Source: Lycium barbarum
Lineage: Eukaryota; Streptophyta; Magnoliopsida; Solanales; Solanaceae
Direction of reading: 5' to 3'
DNA: 64,000 nucleotides
Assembly (NCBI RefSeq): GCF_019175385.1
Contig: NC_083346.1
Span: 60,231,821 to 60,295,820 of the forward strand
Numbering within the stretch: position 1 is the stretch's first letter; each line of letters opens with the position of its first letter. Shown here piece after piece: positions 22,873 to 35,486 of the stretch. The notes beneath the pieces were generated by a model, which was given only the letters and a program-made list of their open reading frames with translations, had not been told where the DNA came from and did no database searches. Position numbers and translations under genes: made by a program.

Positions 22873-24578
22873 TGTTATATCCCGTATTTTTGAACATCAG
22901 ATTATTTGCTGAAGTGGGGCCCACACATCGAGATTTTTTTTGGGACATCTGAAAAGTCATATGAATCACATATGTGAAGTTAAACACAACTCAAGAAGGA
23001 CCCTTGGGCCAAATCAAAGTGGAAGTCTTCCAAACGAATATTTTTAAGAAAACGTTTTCGGGTGATGTGACTTTTAGGGGAAAATAAGGTATTATAAGTT
23101 TGGGATTTGGAAAAATACCAAGCAATAGAAGTTGTAGATAATTGAATTAGCTTTCCAACCATAGGTCGTGGGTTCCCAGGTGACGTCGGTACAAGGAGAT
23201 ATGAACATTTTAAGGCAGAAAGGTCGAGATGGAACAGTGAATTCGGCCCAACCCGACTTCAAATCGGGTCAGGCCCATTTCTACTGTCATTTAATGAAAA
23301 TTTTCGGTCTTCTCTCCACATGTCAGACCAAAAAACACCCATAAACATTTAGAACATTCTAGAGAGAGAAAGGGAGGAGAAACTTAGAGAAAAATCAATT
23401 TTGACCAAAATCTAAGCCCCGAATCGCGAAGCTCATGAAGAGAAAAACGCCGTACGTTGTGTTGCCTTCAATTTGAGCTAAATATTGGTCTTGGGGGATG
23501 AAATTTTCGTGGTGGAGCTGCTGCTAAGGTATTTATAAGATTCATTTTATTTTATTAAAGTGTTTATTTAGAGTTTTAACGAATTAGAACGGAGAAAACA
23601 ACATTATAAACTCGTTTGTTGTTTTGTTGATATTTATGGATTTGGGGCTGTCTTAATAGAAATTGATGGACTGATTTGAATTAATATTTTGGTTGTTATA
23701 ATCAAAGATTATGTGAGGAGAATGAAGGAATTTAATGGTTAGAGTTGGAGTTAAAATTGTTGTGGGTTGTTGTAAGGATTATAGAGATAATAATGTGGTT
23801 TTCTTGCATATGAGTAGATGATGTGGTGTCGTGTGGCTGCTGTTGTATTTCCCTGAAATTTGCTGAAAATATTGCATGAAATAAGGTATAGGAAGTGTAT
23901 ATGGGCTGCTTGGTGTATTGTAAGTGTTCGTTAGAATTTCGGGCATCGTTATGTTATAGTTGGGGGTTGTTTTGATATTGTTGTTGGTATGGTTGTTGAT
24001 ATTTGAGCCGAGTTAAATCTCGGGGATGTTGTATTTATAGGGGAGATGCTGCCCAAATTTTTGTAGACAAGTATTGGTTAAGATTGAAATCTTAAAGCCT
24101 TACAATTAACATTTGGTAATTGTGACCAAATTGTAGATTTTGGCGAATTTGAAACTTGATTTTGGAGACATGTATGAAGCGGAAAAGGTATGTAAGACTT
24201 CACCCTTCTTTCTATGGCATGTCTTAGACGTAATAAGTTGGGTACGAGCCTCGGGGACAATTCTATTCCCCGGAATCCGCACCTAAAGTTTCCCCGTTTT
24301 CATTCAGTAGAATTGAACTAGAAAGTGTGCGAAATGTTGGAAAAACCACCTAAACCCCTAGAACTTGCATAAATGGGACCCGACTACCCTAAAACCCTCA
24401 CAAGTAACGCCATGACATGTAACATATGCAAATCGTATACGCTATCTCATTTGGCCAGAGATGGGCCCCATTTCTCTCGGATTTTCCTTATAGTTCTGTT
24501 TGACTTACTTTGAGGATCGAATCCAAAGAAAACCTTTGATCCTAATTTCGTTACCAAATGACAAGTACTATAACTACT

Positions 24579-27500
24579 TGTCACGACCCAGCCCCGTGGG
24601 CCGCGACTGGCACCCTACTTGGGTACCCAGACCAAATTACGTATTCATTGCCAAATCCACACTTATTTCAGAATTTCATAAAAATCATATCAAACATAGT
24701 TTATATCAAAATATGTCTTAAGCGGTCGCACAAATCAAAATGTCATATCGGATCCAAACTGCGCGGCGGAATAGACATCGTCGGTCAAAAATGCAAATAT
24801 AAGCATAAGGGCCATTCAGGGCCATCAAAACAAACGGACCGCTTTAAGACCAAAAAATAATATCAAACGAACATATATAGGACCCTCGCCCCACATATAT
24901 GACTACAGGCCTCTACGAACTCAAAACAAAGACATATGGCAAGACAGGGCCCCGCCGTACCCAAATAGTCAGATGTACAGAATATACATAGCAAAAGGGA
25001 GTCTGTACCAAAAGTGGACTCCGAGTCAAGAAGGAGTACTCCGAAGTAGCAAAGAGTGAAGCCTACAGTGGAGGATCACCAATATCTGCACCTGCGGGCA
25101 TGAAACGCAGCCCCCGAAGAAAGGGGGTCTGTACGAAATATGTACTGAGTATGTAAAGCACGGAGTGCAGAAATATGAGCCAAAACTGAAAGCAAACCAG
25201 ATATCAAAAGGGAAGTACCAATCAGTATGTCCAACATCCGTATCAAATCATATACATATACATAATGCAAACGAAATCATGCAAACGCTCGAGAACGTGG
25301 TCGCCACCCCGATGCTGGCGCCACACACAGCATAACACCAGAAGGTTTCAAGTCTCCGCACATCCCCGAACATAAACATAAGTGAGCGTATCGCATCACT
25401 AGCCATATCACAGCATAACTCCAAACGGAACCCGGCCCTATGGCGAGGCCTCGGGAACCGTAACACAGCATACGGCCGAATTATCATAGGGCGCACGAAT
25501 CATAACCGGCCCGAGAACCGGTGAACGAAGTCATAGTAAGGCACGAGCGGAGTCGTGAGCAAACAAATGCAAAATATATTTCAAAATAGCCTTTCAAAAC
25601 ATAATGATTTCATAAGTCATTTCTTAGTACAAAATAATCAAATACTTAGTCGATACGAAGATTCATTTCACAAAATGCTTCCAAAATGGTACGTATGGCT
25701 CAAAACGTAACTTAGCATATCATAATATTCAAAACATATCTCCTAGGAGGAAGTTCCAAAACCGAAGGTTTCATATCAAACTTTATTCGAAAGGAGAGCC
25801 CAATAGAACAAGTAGGGCATTTCGGGGTTAGCGGGCCCACCTCGGGTCGAATCGAGGCGGCGAACATAATTTACGAACATTTAGGGGCCAAAAGTTCATA
25901 CATAATCATTTCAAAGTGACCCGATCACATTTCGATAGGTTTCGGACATTTGGTCGCATTCTAGCCAAAATAGAGCCTTTAGGCTTCAATTGAATTGAAT
26001 GAATAGTAGTCGTTTTGTAGATCGGGTTTCGAGGAGCAGAAATGCTCCGGAGGTTCCAATATTCACCTAACATACTAAGACATGCCAAACGAAGAAGTGG
26101 GAAGCTTTACATACCTTATAGACGTCTTATGCTCTCTCCAAAATCAAATCCCGTTTCGTCCAGAATCTGCAAATGGTCAAAGTTACCAATTTGAGATTCT
26201 TAGGCTTAAAGTCCCCATTAACTTGATTTTTGTCTACCGAAATTTCGGCAGCATTTCCCCTATAAATCTAACACTCCCGAGACTTAGCTCGGCTCAAAAT
26301 ACATCAACAACAACAGCCCACACATCATCAAACAACACAAATCATATTCAAACCATACTAACTTTAAAATTCTACCTTATTACATAAGTTGGCAACTTTT
26401 CATTCAAGCTTCAAAATTCCAAATCTATATCCACATTATTGTATTCATTCAATCATTCAAGATTATTCAATCACATCTCAAATAGGTTCCAAACCATATA
26501 CAAACTTCCCAAAGTTCACTACTTTCCATACTTTGCTCAAAACGTCAAAAATTTACGACGAACATCCTAACTTTCATTGTTTCATTCCGAATTCATTAAC
26601 ATCAACCATAAGTCATATTTAGGGCCTTTAGTATCATAAATATACAATGATATACACAAATATACCAAAGGTATATACTTTCCGATAATGTTCTGAAATC
26701 CTTTTCCAACGCCAATTCAATTCATTAATCATTCATTTACGACATAAAGGTCACAACGACGCATTAAACAAACTAAACAAGATCAAATTCACATTCTTTC
26801 TCCCTCCTAGGGCTCACGGCCAAACACACCCTTCTCACACACACACGCCATGCACAAACACAACACCATTCCATAATCTTCATGCAACATCAACCACTAT
26901 AACATATAAACCCATTTCATAACATAAAAACATAGAAATCTTACCTTTTTCTTGAAATTCCGACTTGCCGCAAACGCCGCTCTTTCACCAAACTAATTGT
27001 ATCACGTCGGAGAGCGTCTTGTACTTGTTACAACTACAAGAAGGGCACAATTTTTAGATTAGAAACAAGGCTTGGGAATTTATTCTTTCTCTCTATTCCT
27101 TGTTCGGCCGAATGGGGTTTTTTTGAGCCAAGGGAATGAATTGTGATTTTCTTGATAATTTCTAAGTGTAGCATTGATATATATCCATAACAAGGGGTCA
27201 TGTGCAAATCACATGACCATTAAAATGGGTCTTGGGCCATGCCAATGGCCGGCCACCCCATCAAGCTTTGGGCCTCATTTTTGTTGTCCAATTCTTGGCC
27301 CAATTCATAAAAGTCCCGTTTTGTAATTCCCGAAACTAATTTTCGAAATTCCAAATTTACCCTCGGCCTTCCCCGATGTCTTAACATTAATGATCCCATA
27401 ACCAACATAGTCATATTTACTAAAATCAAAATATTTCCTCATAAGGCACAAATCTTAATTATTCTCGATTTCCACTTATACGAAAACACGGGACATAACA
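24579..27500 (-). mobile_element. Element S3: solo LTR
   Basis: 2922 bp. On the minus strand it begins TGTTATGTCCCGTG and ends GGGTCGTGACA. Perfect CTACT duplications at 24574-24578 and 27501-27505. No interior, so a solo LTR. Same family and orientation as S4, and homologous to F. The mid-LTR hairpin block is at 25087-25155 in reverse complement, with a CCCCC/GGGGG stem and a TTTCTTC loop. Confidence 0.93.
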
Positions 27501-28126
27501 CTACTCTAACGAGAATACTTCTATGACGATAATGATAACGACGATGTTAGAAAAGAGAATATGCCCATGACAAATATGACCAGAATGATTCCATGACTAA
27601 GATTTTTAAGCTAAGGATTCAATGTGAACTTGAGGGTGATAAACTAGTTCTTGAACCTTATTTCTATTTCCTAGATGTGACACTATTTCCTAAGGATTCC
27701 AAAGCCTATGAGTTGACGTCTATGATGCCCATGATTTCATTCTATGTTTACTTCTAATGCTATTCTCCGTTGGTAGTCTCGCCTTAAAATAGTTGTTCCT
27801 TCAAGGAGAGACAAAGCGATCACGATTGTTCCATAATGTAATCAGAGTTCACCGAACTTACGTCACTCCGATGGCTACATGATTTTTCTTTGGGCTCTCT
27901 TGCATGCCTATATGATATATGTATATAAGTTATGTAAATGTATATAAAATATGTATATGTATATAAGATATGTATATGAACATGGGATGGGGGGAAGGGA
28001 TACATGGGGGAATGGGAAGGGAAACATGTTTCATTGCCACCTGGTCAGCTGGCTTATCATCCTGGACGCGGGATATATGGGCGAGCTGGTATTTCGGCGC
28101 TATGTGGGTGAGCCGACATTGCTCGG

Positions 28127-28385
28127 TGCTATGCTATGACATGACATGCTATGCTATGACCTGATACGCTATGACATGCTATGCTATGATATGATACGCT
28201 ATGACATGCCTATGATATGATACGCTATGACACGCTATGCTATGACATGATACGCTATGACACGCTATGCTATGACATGATACGCTATGACATAATATAC
28301 TATGACATGATATGCTACGACATGATATGATACGACACGCTATGAGATGATAGGATATAATATGATAAAACACGACATGATATAA
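28127..28385 (+). repeat. Minisatellite in S2
   Basis: Degenerate tandem array built from ATGATACGCTATGACATG-like words, with a higher-order period near 30-35 bp, decaying to the right. Antisense frames through it give His/Ser/Cys-rich peptides that are repeat artefacts. Confidence 0.85.
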
Positions 28386-29040
28386 ACCTTATTTTCTATG
28401 CCTATGAAAAAGGAACGTTTTAAAAAGGGAAAGATAAGCATGCACGGTATCCGGCCTGAAAGGGGTGTTTCTACGTACAGGTCACTTTCTAGCCTCATTA
28501 TATGTCCTACGACCTCATGATATTGTTAATCGTACTCTATGTTCCTGCTTGTATTATCTTTTATGCCTTACATACTCGGTACACTATTCGTACTGACGTC
28601 CCTTCTTGTGGACGCTGCGTTTCATGCCGCGTAGGTCAACAGACAGACGGGTTTAATCCCTAGGAGCTTCACCAGCTGTTCCTTGAGAGTGCTCCAGTTG
28701 ATCCGGAGCTTGAGCCTATTGGTACTACTTTTGTGTATATAATCGGGCACGACAGAACCCGGCCCTTCCTATGTATATATGCACTTTGTTTAGAGGCTCG
28801 TAGACAGATATGTACAGTTAGATGTGTTGTATTTTGGAATGTTCACGTCGTCGTATAACGTGATAGCAAAGTTTACTAGTCTATGTTTACGATGATGCTA
28901 CTAATGTTAATGTTCAGTAACAAAAAAGAATATATGGCACAGTTCCTACGGCCCGCTGAGAAGTAAAGGTAAAACGATAGATAAGGGGTGCTCGGTACAA
29001 GTATCGGGTACTCGTCACAACCCCTAGTTGGGTCGTGACA

Positions 29041-29210
29041 ATAGGCAAGTGCGAAAGCTTCGAAATAAAGAAGTAGCGTCAGTCAAAGTATTGTGGCGAA
29101 ACAACAATCGGGAATAAATGACCTGGGAAGCGGAAGAGAGTATGAAGTTGAAGTACCCGCACTTATTCCAACCCCCAGGAGAGATCCAAGATGAAACGCC
29201 GACAATATAA
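29041..29210 (+). pseudogene. pol: Chromodomain end of element A polyprotein
   Basis: Continuation of the A frame after S2. It encodes the C-terminal chromodomain, recognisable by VLWRNNN and MTWEAEE, then a short tail ending at TAA 29208-29210. Chromodomains of this clade are thought to direct integration to particular chromatin. A TAA replaces a Glu codon just before the MTWEAEE block (about 29115). The first five bases repeat the ATAGG target site. Confidence 0.9.
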
Positions 29211-29376
29211 GGTATGTATGCTTTGTCTTTATGCTTTTGGTCGTGTGTGGCCATAGATATGTTGCTATTGTGATGCAGCCTTGTGAGGCGATGATATTAT
29301 GGGTTGTTGTGACAGGTTGGTAGTGCCAAGTTACCGGGGAAACTCTGGCGAAAGTTTGGTAGAATTCCGAGTGTTT

Positions 29377-29396
29377 AACATTCGAAGACGAATGTT
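29377..29396 (+). other. Inverted repeat before polypurine tract, element A
   Basis: AACATTCGAAGACGAATGTT, arms of 8 with a 4-base spacer, immediately upstream of the polypurine tract. Confidence 0.8.
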
Positions 29397-29397
29397 C

Positions 29398-29413
29398 CAA
29401 AAAGGGGGAAGAA
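29398..29413 (+). other. Polypurine tract of element A
   Basis: AAAAAGGGGGAAGAA directly before the 3' LTR; primes plus-strand DNA synthesis. Confidence 0.85.
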
Positions 29414-31922
29414 TGTTAAACCGTGGGAAAATCCCCCGTACATGTACAATGAACAGGCTAGAAGAGGACATAGCATATGTTATGCTTTGACGAGTAATAA
29501 AGAGTATTAGATGACCCTTAACGAGATTTTAAAGGCATACAATGCAAGGAAAAACTTGTTAAGTAAAGCGAATCATACGTTGTGTATCGCATAAGAAATT
29601 CGAGGAACAAGTCCATGATGGCATAATGATGTCTTAGAGAAGTGTAATAATGTCCCTAAGGTTGATTTTGAGATGTTAAACAAGTGCCAAGAAGGTTCCA
29701 TAAGGATCGGAGATCAAACGAGACGACGAGAACGAAAACGAAATCACTGGGCATTATACGGCCTAACCTACAGGCCGTATAAATTGTACCATCCATATGT
29801 TGGACCGTATAATTGGCCAAGGAGGCCACCAGACATTGGACCAAATGTACGACCATACATACGGTCCGTATAAATAGTACGGACCGTATGTTGGTTCGTA
29901 TAAAGAGGGTCGGGCAGATTTTAAGTTTAAGTATAAGGGACCTCTTTCATTCCATTTTTATTCCACTTTCACTCTACACTTCAAGAAACATCTACAACCC
30001 TCCCTACTCTTCAATTACAAAAGAAATTAAAGGGAAACTAAGATCAACAACACATAATCCATGAATCAAAGTGTATGAAACCCAAGTAAAGTTCATCTTC
30101 TTCAAAGAAAAACCAAAAGAGATGAGATAGGGTTTTGGTGCTAGAGGAGAAACTCCACTCAAGATACGTTATAAATGACATGTAGACCCTAAGATAGGTG
30201 TGATACATGAGAAAATGCGGTAGCGAACCCAAAACCATAAATGTGGGAAAAATGAAGAGAAATAGTGGATCATGGTCATTGTATATGAATGATGATTGTT
30301 GATTGCTATACTGTAATTGTTGTTGTGAGTGTTGGGAGTTGATATGGAATATGGGAAAAGTAGTATAAACAAAGGAAGCGTTGCCCAATTGTCTCTAGAA
30401 ATAGTAGTGCGTTCTTATAGTTGGTTAACTAACGTTAGTACGAATCCTCTTTTGAAGGTAGAGACGTGACATTGAAGGAGAATAAGCGAACGCTAGATTG
30501 CTTAAACGAGAAAGGTATGTGAGGCTTAAATATTCTTTCACAAGGCATGAATCCCTCAAGTTTTCCATAATCCTTCTATAAGATGAAGCTTTTGAGTCCT
30601 TCTATATATCGAATCACCTATAAGCATGATAATAATGACAATGAGCTAGAGTATAGAGATCCAAGAAATTGTGGCATGATGTTCCTACACTGCTAATGAT
30701 GTTATTATTGTTAACACTCGCCTTATGCTTTATTTCCTTCAAGGCGAGGCATGATACTCATAAATGTCCATAATACAATTGGGGGTTCACGACCTTACGT
30801 CACCCCGACATAGTGTGGTTTCCTTAAAGCCTAATGTATGCTCTTAATGCTAATGTATGCTATGACAATAAGATAATGAATAATGCTAACTTGTAATACG
30901 ACTATGGTATGCATGGATTACCAAGAAATGATAACATGATGCTATGGCTTGAGATGTGGAATAGTGATGTGTTATGATTGATTGTGTGATGATATGATTC
31001 CACCGCGCCTATATGGCCGGGCATGTCACCGCTAATGCGGGTTGCGTTTGATTCCACCGCGCCTATATGTACGGGCATGTCACCCGCTAATGCGGGCTGC
31101 GTATGATTCCACCGCGCATATATGGCCGGGCATGTCACCGCTAATACGGGCTACTATGTTTACACCGAGCCTTGAGGGCCGGGCATGATCACCACTAGTG
31201 GGCGGCACATGAGGGTTACCCGGACGCGGGTAACGATGTGGATCACGATGTGAGGATGTATGTGATGATTTATATGACGTATATGATGATGTATGTGATG
31301 ATGTATATGACGTATATGGTGATGTATGTGATGATGTATGGGATGTGATAACATGTATACTATGATTATGTAAAATGCGATATATGTAGAGAGTATGTTG
31401 TCCATGATATACATTCAGGTTATATCCTTCTCTCATGATTCCTGATCCCTCTATTATGTTTGTTTATTTCATTCCTGCCTTACATACTCAGTACAATATT
31501 CGTACTGACGTCCGTTTTCTTTGGACGCTGTGTTCATGCCCACAGGTAGACAGGGAGGAGATCTTGCCCCAGATTCTTAGAGGTTGTTAGCTGACTCAAA
31601 GCACCCCATTGTCCTGGAGGTGCCTATGATGATTCTTTTGTGTACAATTGTAGATGTCATCTCATGGAGGCTCGTAGATACTCAGTGTGGGTCATGTGGT
31701 TTCACGGCGCGGTCATTGTGTAAATGTATACTTATATATTATTTTGCTAGCCTAAGGGCTCATGTGTATAAAAACATTATGTTCTAAAGGAAAACAGGTT
31801 TTCTTATAAATCGAGTATGAATCTGATAAATGATGGTTAAATAAGCCTAAGGAGTACTAGTACGAGCGGTGCTCGGCGGTTAGCCCCGGGTACCCGTCAC
31901 GGCCCCTAGCCGGGTCGTGACA
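29414..31922 (+). repeat. 3' LTR of element A
   Basis: 2509 bp, same ends as the 5' LTR. Compared with it there is a deletion of about 180 bp joining sequence at about 30163 and an extra ~54-bp tandem unit (three units at 30995-31156). Otherwise the two are closely similar. Palindrome array at 29754-29908, mid-LTR hairpin block at 31483-31548. Confidence 0.93.
30995..31156 (+). repeat. Tandem repeat, 3 units, A 3' LTR
   Basis: Units start TGATTCCACCGCG at 30995, 31049 and 31104. One more unit than in the 5' LTR. Confidence 0.85.
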
Positions 31923-31927
31923 GTTAC

Positions 31928-33267
31928 TTAGATACATACTCCCCTTTGCTTATTGAACTATCTCCGTTTCATGTTAGCTCTTATTGACAAGTGTTTATTA
32001 TCCTTGCTTATGTTCTTAACTTCCTTTTCCGCCTCATAACTTTCCCCTTTATAGAGATGTGGTACCTGACGCTTCCAAAAACTGTTTTCTGCCTATTAAT
32101 GTGGCTACTCCATCTTCTGGTGGTCTCCTCGCGCCTACGAGTCGTTAGGCTCCTTCTTCGAGTCATTCTTTCCACGGGAGGACAAATTTCTTCATTTTTA
32201 TCACCATTCGTACTAGCTGAGCTTGATATGCGGTACTCATGTCTCATGTCACGAAATTAGTATGTTGTTTAGGCCTCCAACATTCTGCTCATACTCCTAC
32301 TATTCAGTAAGTTGGGATATCGTCTTTAATAGTATAGTATTCATTTGCTACCTTCATCATAGCTTATCTACCTCCCCTCTTGTCGATCTTACCGCATGCG
32401 ACCCTTATTTCAATGGTCATGAAATTTTTTGCTATAGAGTCATCTTCCCCTCCCTTACTACTAATCTGTGGCCGAGTATATTCCTCAAGAATGCGACGAG
32501 TCCTTAAGTTAGTATTTACTTCTTTCTTTTCATGATATCCTTTGTACGACTCCCTGGTACTAACTAACTGTTTCTTAGTGTATCATTTACCTTGAGGTTC
32601 CTTTACTTTGCTTATTAGCGTTAATTCCCTTAAAATCAACTTCTTCCAATTATCCGTACTTTCACAGCCTCTCCTCCTTGAGCGCATAATTACCTGACTT
32701 TTGTTTCCTTGCCATTCTCTTCATACTTACGATCTTATCATGCATGTCTATGTATCCTTCTCTTTTCTGCTTTACATTTCTCTAATATTTTTCGCTTCGT
32801 CCTATCTTACTTAGAGCTTGTCGGGCGAATTCCGATTTGTTAAACTTTTATTGCTTGATGGAAACTATTCTTCCTATCGTGGAGCTCCGACATCCCTCCG
32901 GTATGTCACGAGGTATATGCGTGCCCTCACATTGTACTTAACCATGCTTGATATCATTTGTACTGTGATACGTACTCATGACACTATTTATTGCGCATGA
33001 TTTACAAGAGTCTTCTCTTCATCATCTGTCACTATCCCTCTTTGTGTATAACCGTCTATCTCTTTTCCTTAGAGCATATGCCTTAGACATAATAGTTCCT
33101 GTAAATCCGTATTCTATTGTGAGCTCTGACTTAGCTTCTTTCTTCTTTTGTAGACGAATATTCCCTTGTAGCTTTTGACACTCAACGGCTCACTTCATTA
33201 TCAGTCGCGAGTCCATTCTTCTGTAAAGCAAGTAGGACTACTGTGTTTGCGTAGCCTTTCTTGATAA
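31928..33267 (-). other. Element D interior, piece between A and C
   Basis: 1.34 kb, pyrimidine-rich on the plus strand, many stops both ways. Open frames of 60-94 codons here carry no motif I recognise. The minus-strand 79-codon frame at 32008-32247 is Arg-rich but unlike any Gag I know. Confidence 0.6.
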
Positions 33268-33272
33268 CTTTT

Positions 33273-33494
33273 TGTTACACCTTGGAAATTCCAGGTTTGT
33301 TGCCTTTAAAATAGACCAATGCGAGTTAAGATGAACATGAAGTTCTTTCGAGATTAAGGGAAGTATTAGATAACTTAAGGAGCATTCCATAAGATTTTGA
33401 AGTCATACGAATGTGTGAAATTTAGTTTGTTGAAGGAAGTGAAATATAAGTCATGTTCGGAAAGGTTTTTGCTATAATTGAGCTATTATTTATT
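33273..33494 (+). repeat. 5' LTR remnant of element C
   Basis: TGTTACACCTTGG onward, matching 36963-37184 closely until about GAGCTA (33488), where the sequence jumps into the end of gag. About 2.2 kb of LTR plus the leader and most of gag are missing. The start has an intact target-site duplication. Confidence 0.88.
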
Positions 33495-34880
33495 AGTGGG
33501 TCTTCATCATATATATGCCCTATGGGGACATGTTCAATAGCGCCAGTCAGCCATGGTAGAGGCAGAGAGAGAGCCCCCAGTTATAGTTGTCCCCAGCACC
33601 GTATTTATGCTTTGGCGGGATGCCAGGATCTTGAGTCTTCCCCCGATGTTGTCACTGGTATATTATCGGTATTTTCCTATGATGTATATTCTTAGAAAGA
33701 TCCGGGCTCCACATTATCATATGTTACTCCATATACTGCGGATCGGTTTGGGGTCAAACCGGAGTCGATCAAACCTTTTGAGGTATCTACAGCCGTTGGT
33801 GAACCGGTAATAGCTAGCCATGTATATAAGAACTGTGTAGTTGTGATTTGTGACCATCGTACTATGGTTGATTTACATGAGTTAAAAATGGTGGACTTTA
33901 ATGTTATCATAGGCATGGATTGGTTGGCTTCTTGCTATGCCAATGTTGATTGTATAACGAAAATAGTTCGCTTCCAGTTTCCGAGAGAACCAATTTTAGA
34001 ATGGAAAGGAAATACTGCGTCCCCAAAAGGTACGTTTATTTCCTATCTCAAGGTGAGGAAAATGATTGATAAAGGTTGTATTTACCATCTATTTCATGTT
34101 CAAGATGTAGAAGCTGAATCGCTAATTCTGCAGTCTGTCGCCGTGGTGAATGAGTTTCCGGATGTATTCCAGGATGAACTTCCAGGCCTCCCTCCTGACT
34201 GGGAGATTGATTTTACTATTAATGTACTACCGGATACCAAGCCCATATCTATTCTGCTTACAGAATGGCTCCCGCGGAGTTGAAATAGTTGGAGGAGCAA
34301 TTGAAGGACTTGCTTGAGAGAGGTTTTATTAGGCCTAGTTCTTCCCCCTGGGGAGCACCTGTGTTGTTTGTGTGAAAGAAAGATGGCTCATTGCGAATGT
34401 GCATTGACTATCGGCAGCTGAATAAAGTGACGATAAAGAATAAATATCCCCTTCCAAGGATTGATGACTTATTTGTTCAATTGCAAGGTGCCAAGTGGTT
34501 TTCAAAGATAGATTTGAGATCTGGATATCACAAGGTGAGAGTTAAGGAGAAAGATATTCGTAAGACGACCTTCAGAACCAGATATGGCCATTTTGAGTTC
34601 CGGGTAATGTCATTTGGGCTAACTAATGCGCCGGCAGTACTTATGGAATTGATGAACAATGTGTTCAGGCCTTTCATAGATTTGTTTGTGATCGTGTTCA
34701 TTGACGATATCCTAGTGTATTCTAGGTCCGAGGCAGAACATGCGGATCGCCATTCTTAGAGTTCTTCAAACTCGAGAGTTATTTGCCAAATTTTCTAAGT
34801 TTGAATTTTAGTTAAATTTGGTGACCTTTTTGGGGCATGTTATTTAATTCGATGGCATTTGGATAGATACCCAAAAGATT
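33495..34880 (+). pseudogene. pol: End of gag, protease and RT of element C, broken
   Basis: Starts in the Gly/Arg-rich linker after the lost zinc knuckle (near the HRIYALAGCQD segment at about 33600). TAG 33693 lies just before the protease active-site DPGS (33699). The rest of the protease and linker is readable to about 34250, where one base is missing. RT follows with a TAG near 34287 and a TGA near 34372, then a long readable part from 34391 with an intact FIDD box near 34700. A short deletion at about 34750 shifts the frame, and further stops follow near 34809 and 34846. Not functional. Confidence 0.88.
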
Positions 34881-35486
34881 GAGGCCGTGAAGATGTGGCT
34901 AAGGCCCACAACCCCTATGGAGGTTCATAGTTTTCTGGGCTTAGCAGGTTATTACAGTATATTTGTAGAGGGCTTTTCTTCTATTTCTGCACTACTTATT
35001 AAGTTTACTCAGAAAACATCTAAATTTCAACGGCCAGATGCTTGTGAACGTACTTTTCAAGAGCTAATGGATAGATTAACTTCTGCCCCAGTCCTGAAAC
35101 TTCCAGAGGCATCAGAAGGTTATGTTGTCTATTGTGATGCTTCAGGCATTAGGATAGGTTGTGTGTTGATGCAAAATGGTAAGGTGATTGCGTATGGTTC
35201 AAGGCAGTTACGAAAACATGAGAAAAATTATCCCACCCATGATCTTAAATTGGCTGCAGTTATTCATGCATTGAAGATATGGAGGTATTATTTGTACGGC
35301 GTCCACGTTGATATTTATACAGATCATAAGAGCCTTCAGTATATCTTCAAGCAGAAAGAATTGAATTTACGGCAACAGCGATGGTTGGAACTGTTGAAAG
35401 ACTATGATGTTAACATCCTATATCATCCTAAGAAAGCGAATGTTGTGGCTGATGCTCTTAGCCGGAGATCCATGGGAAGTATATGA
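34881..35486 (+). pseudogene. pol: RNase H of element C
   Basis: Open frame from the RT connection through RNase H to TGA at 35484-35486. DASG is near 35140, TDHK near 35320 and ADALSR near 35450. At 35247-35249 a Lys codon stands where the catalytic Glu of the HDLE motif belongs in A, B and E, a G-to-A change that should abolish RNase H activity. Confidence 0.88.

Larger units (their letters stand above)
22873..29040 (+). mobile_element. Element S2: solo LTR, split by S3
   Basis: Begins TGTTATATCCCG and ends GGGTCGTGACA, with perfect ATAGG duplications at 22868-22872 and 29041-29045. Without S3 and its duplicated CTACT it is about 3.24 kb of purely LTR-like sequence: no primer-binding site, no coding region and no second copy of its start. 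A minisatellite lies at 28127-28385 and the mid-LTR hairpin block at 28571-28637. It belongs to a family different from F/S3/S4 despite a similar first dozen bases. It interrupts A between the integrase and chromodomain coding parts. Confidence 0.9.
15685..31922 (+). mobile_element. Element A: Ty3/gypsy chromovirus, split by S2
   Basis: Perfect target-site duplication GTTAC at 15680-15684 and 31923-31927. 5' LTR 15685-18310, primer-binding site 18315-18326, gag-pol in one frame from 18516 to 22872, then solo LTR S2, then the polyprotein tail 29041-29210, polypurine tract 29398-29413 and 3' LTR 29414-31922. Without S2 it is about 10.1 kb, a normal size for Tekay/Del-like elements with long LTRs. 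The C-terminal chromodomain supports that clade. Many stop codons and one deletion in RNase H/integrase make it inactive. Inserted in the interior of element D. Confidence 0.93.

Noticed and set aside
28179..28373. Cys/His/Ser-rich minus-strand frame
   Set aside because: Translation of the S2 minisatellite; not a protein.
28127..28385. CRISPR-like array
   Set aside because: Direct repeats without regular unique spacers, in a plant LTR.
22873..29040. S2 as a full element with two LTRs
   Set aside because: Its start does not recur before the end and there is no primer site; the large size is due to S3 nested within it.
33453..33695. Functional gene starting in the C 5' LTR
   Set aside because: Stops at the protease and comes from a deletion junction.
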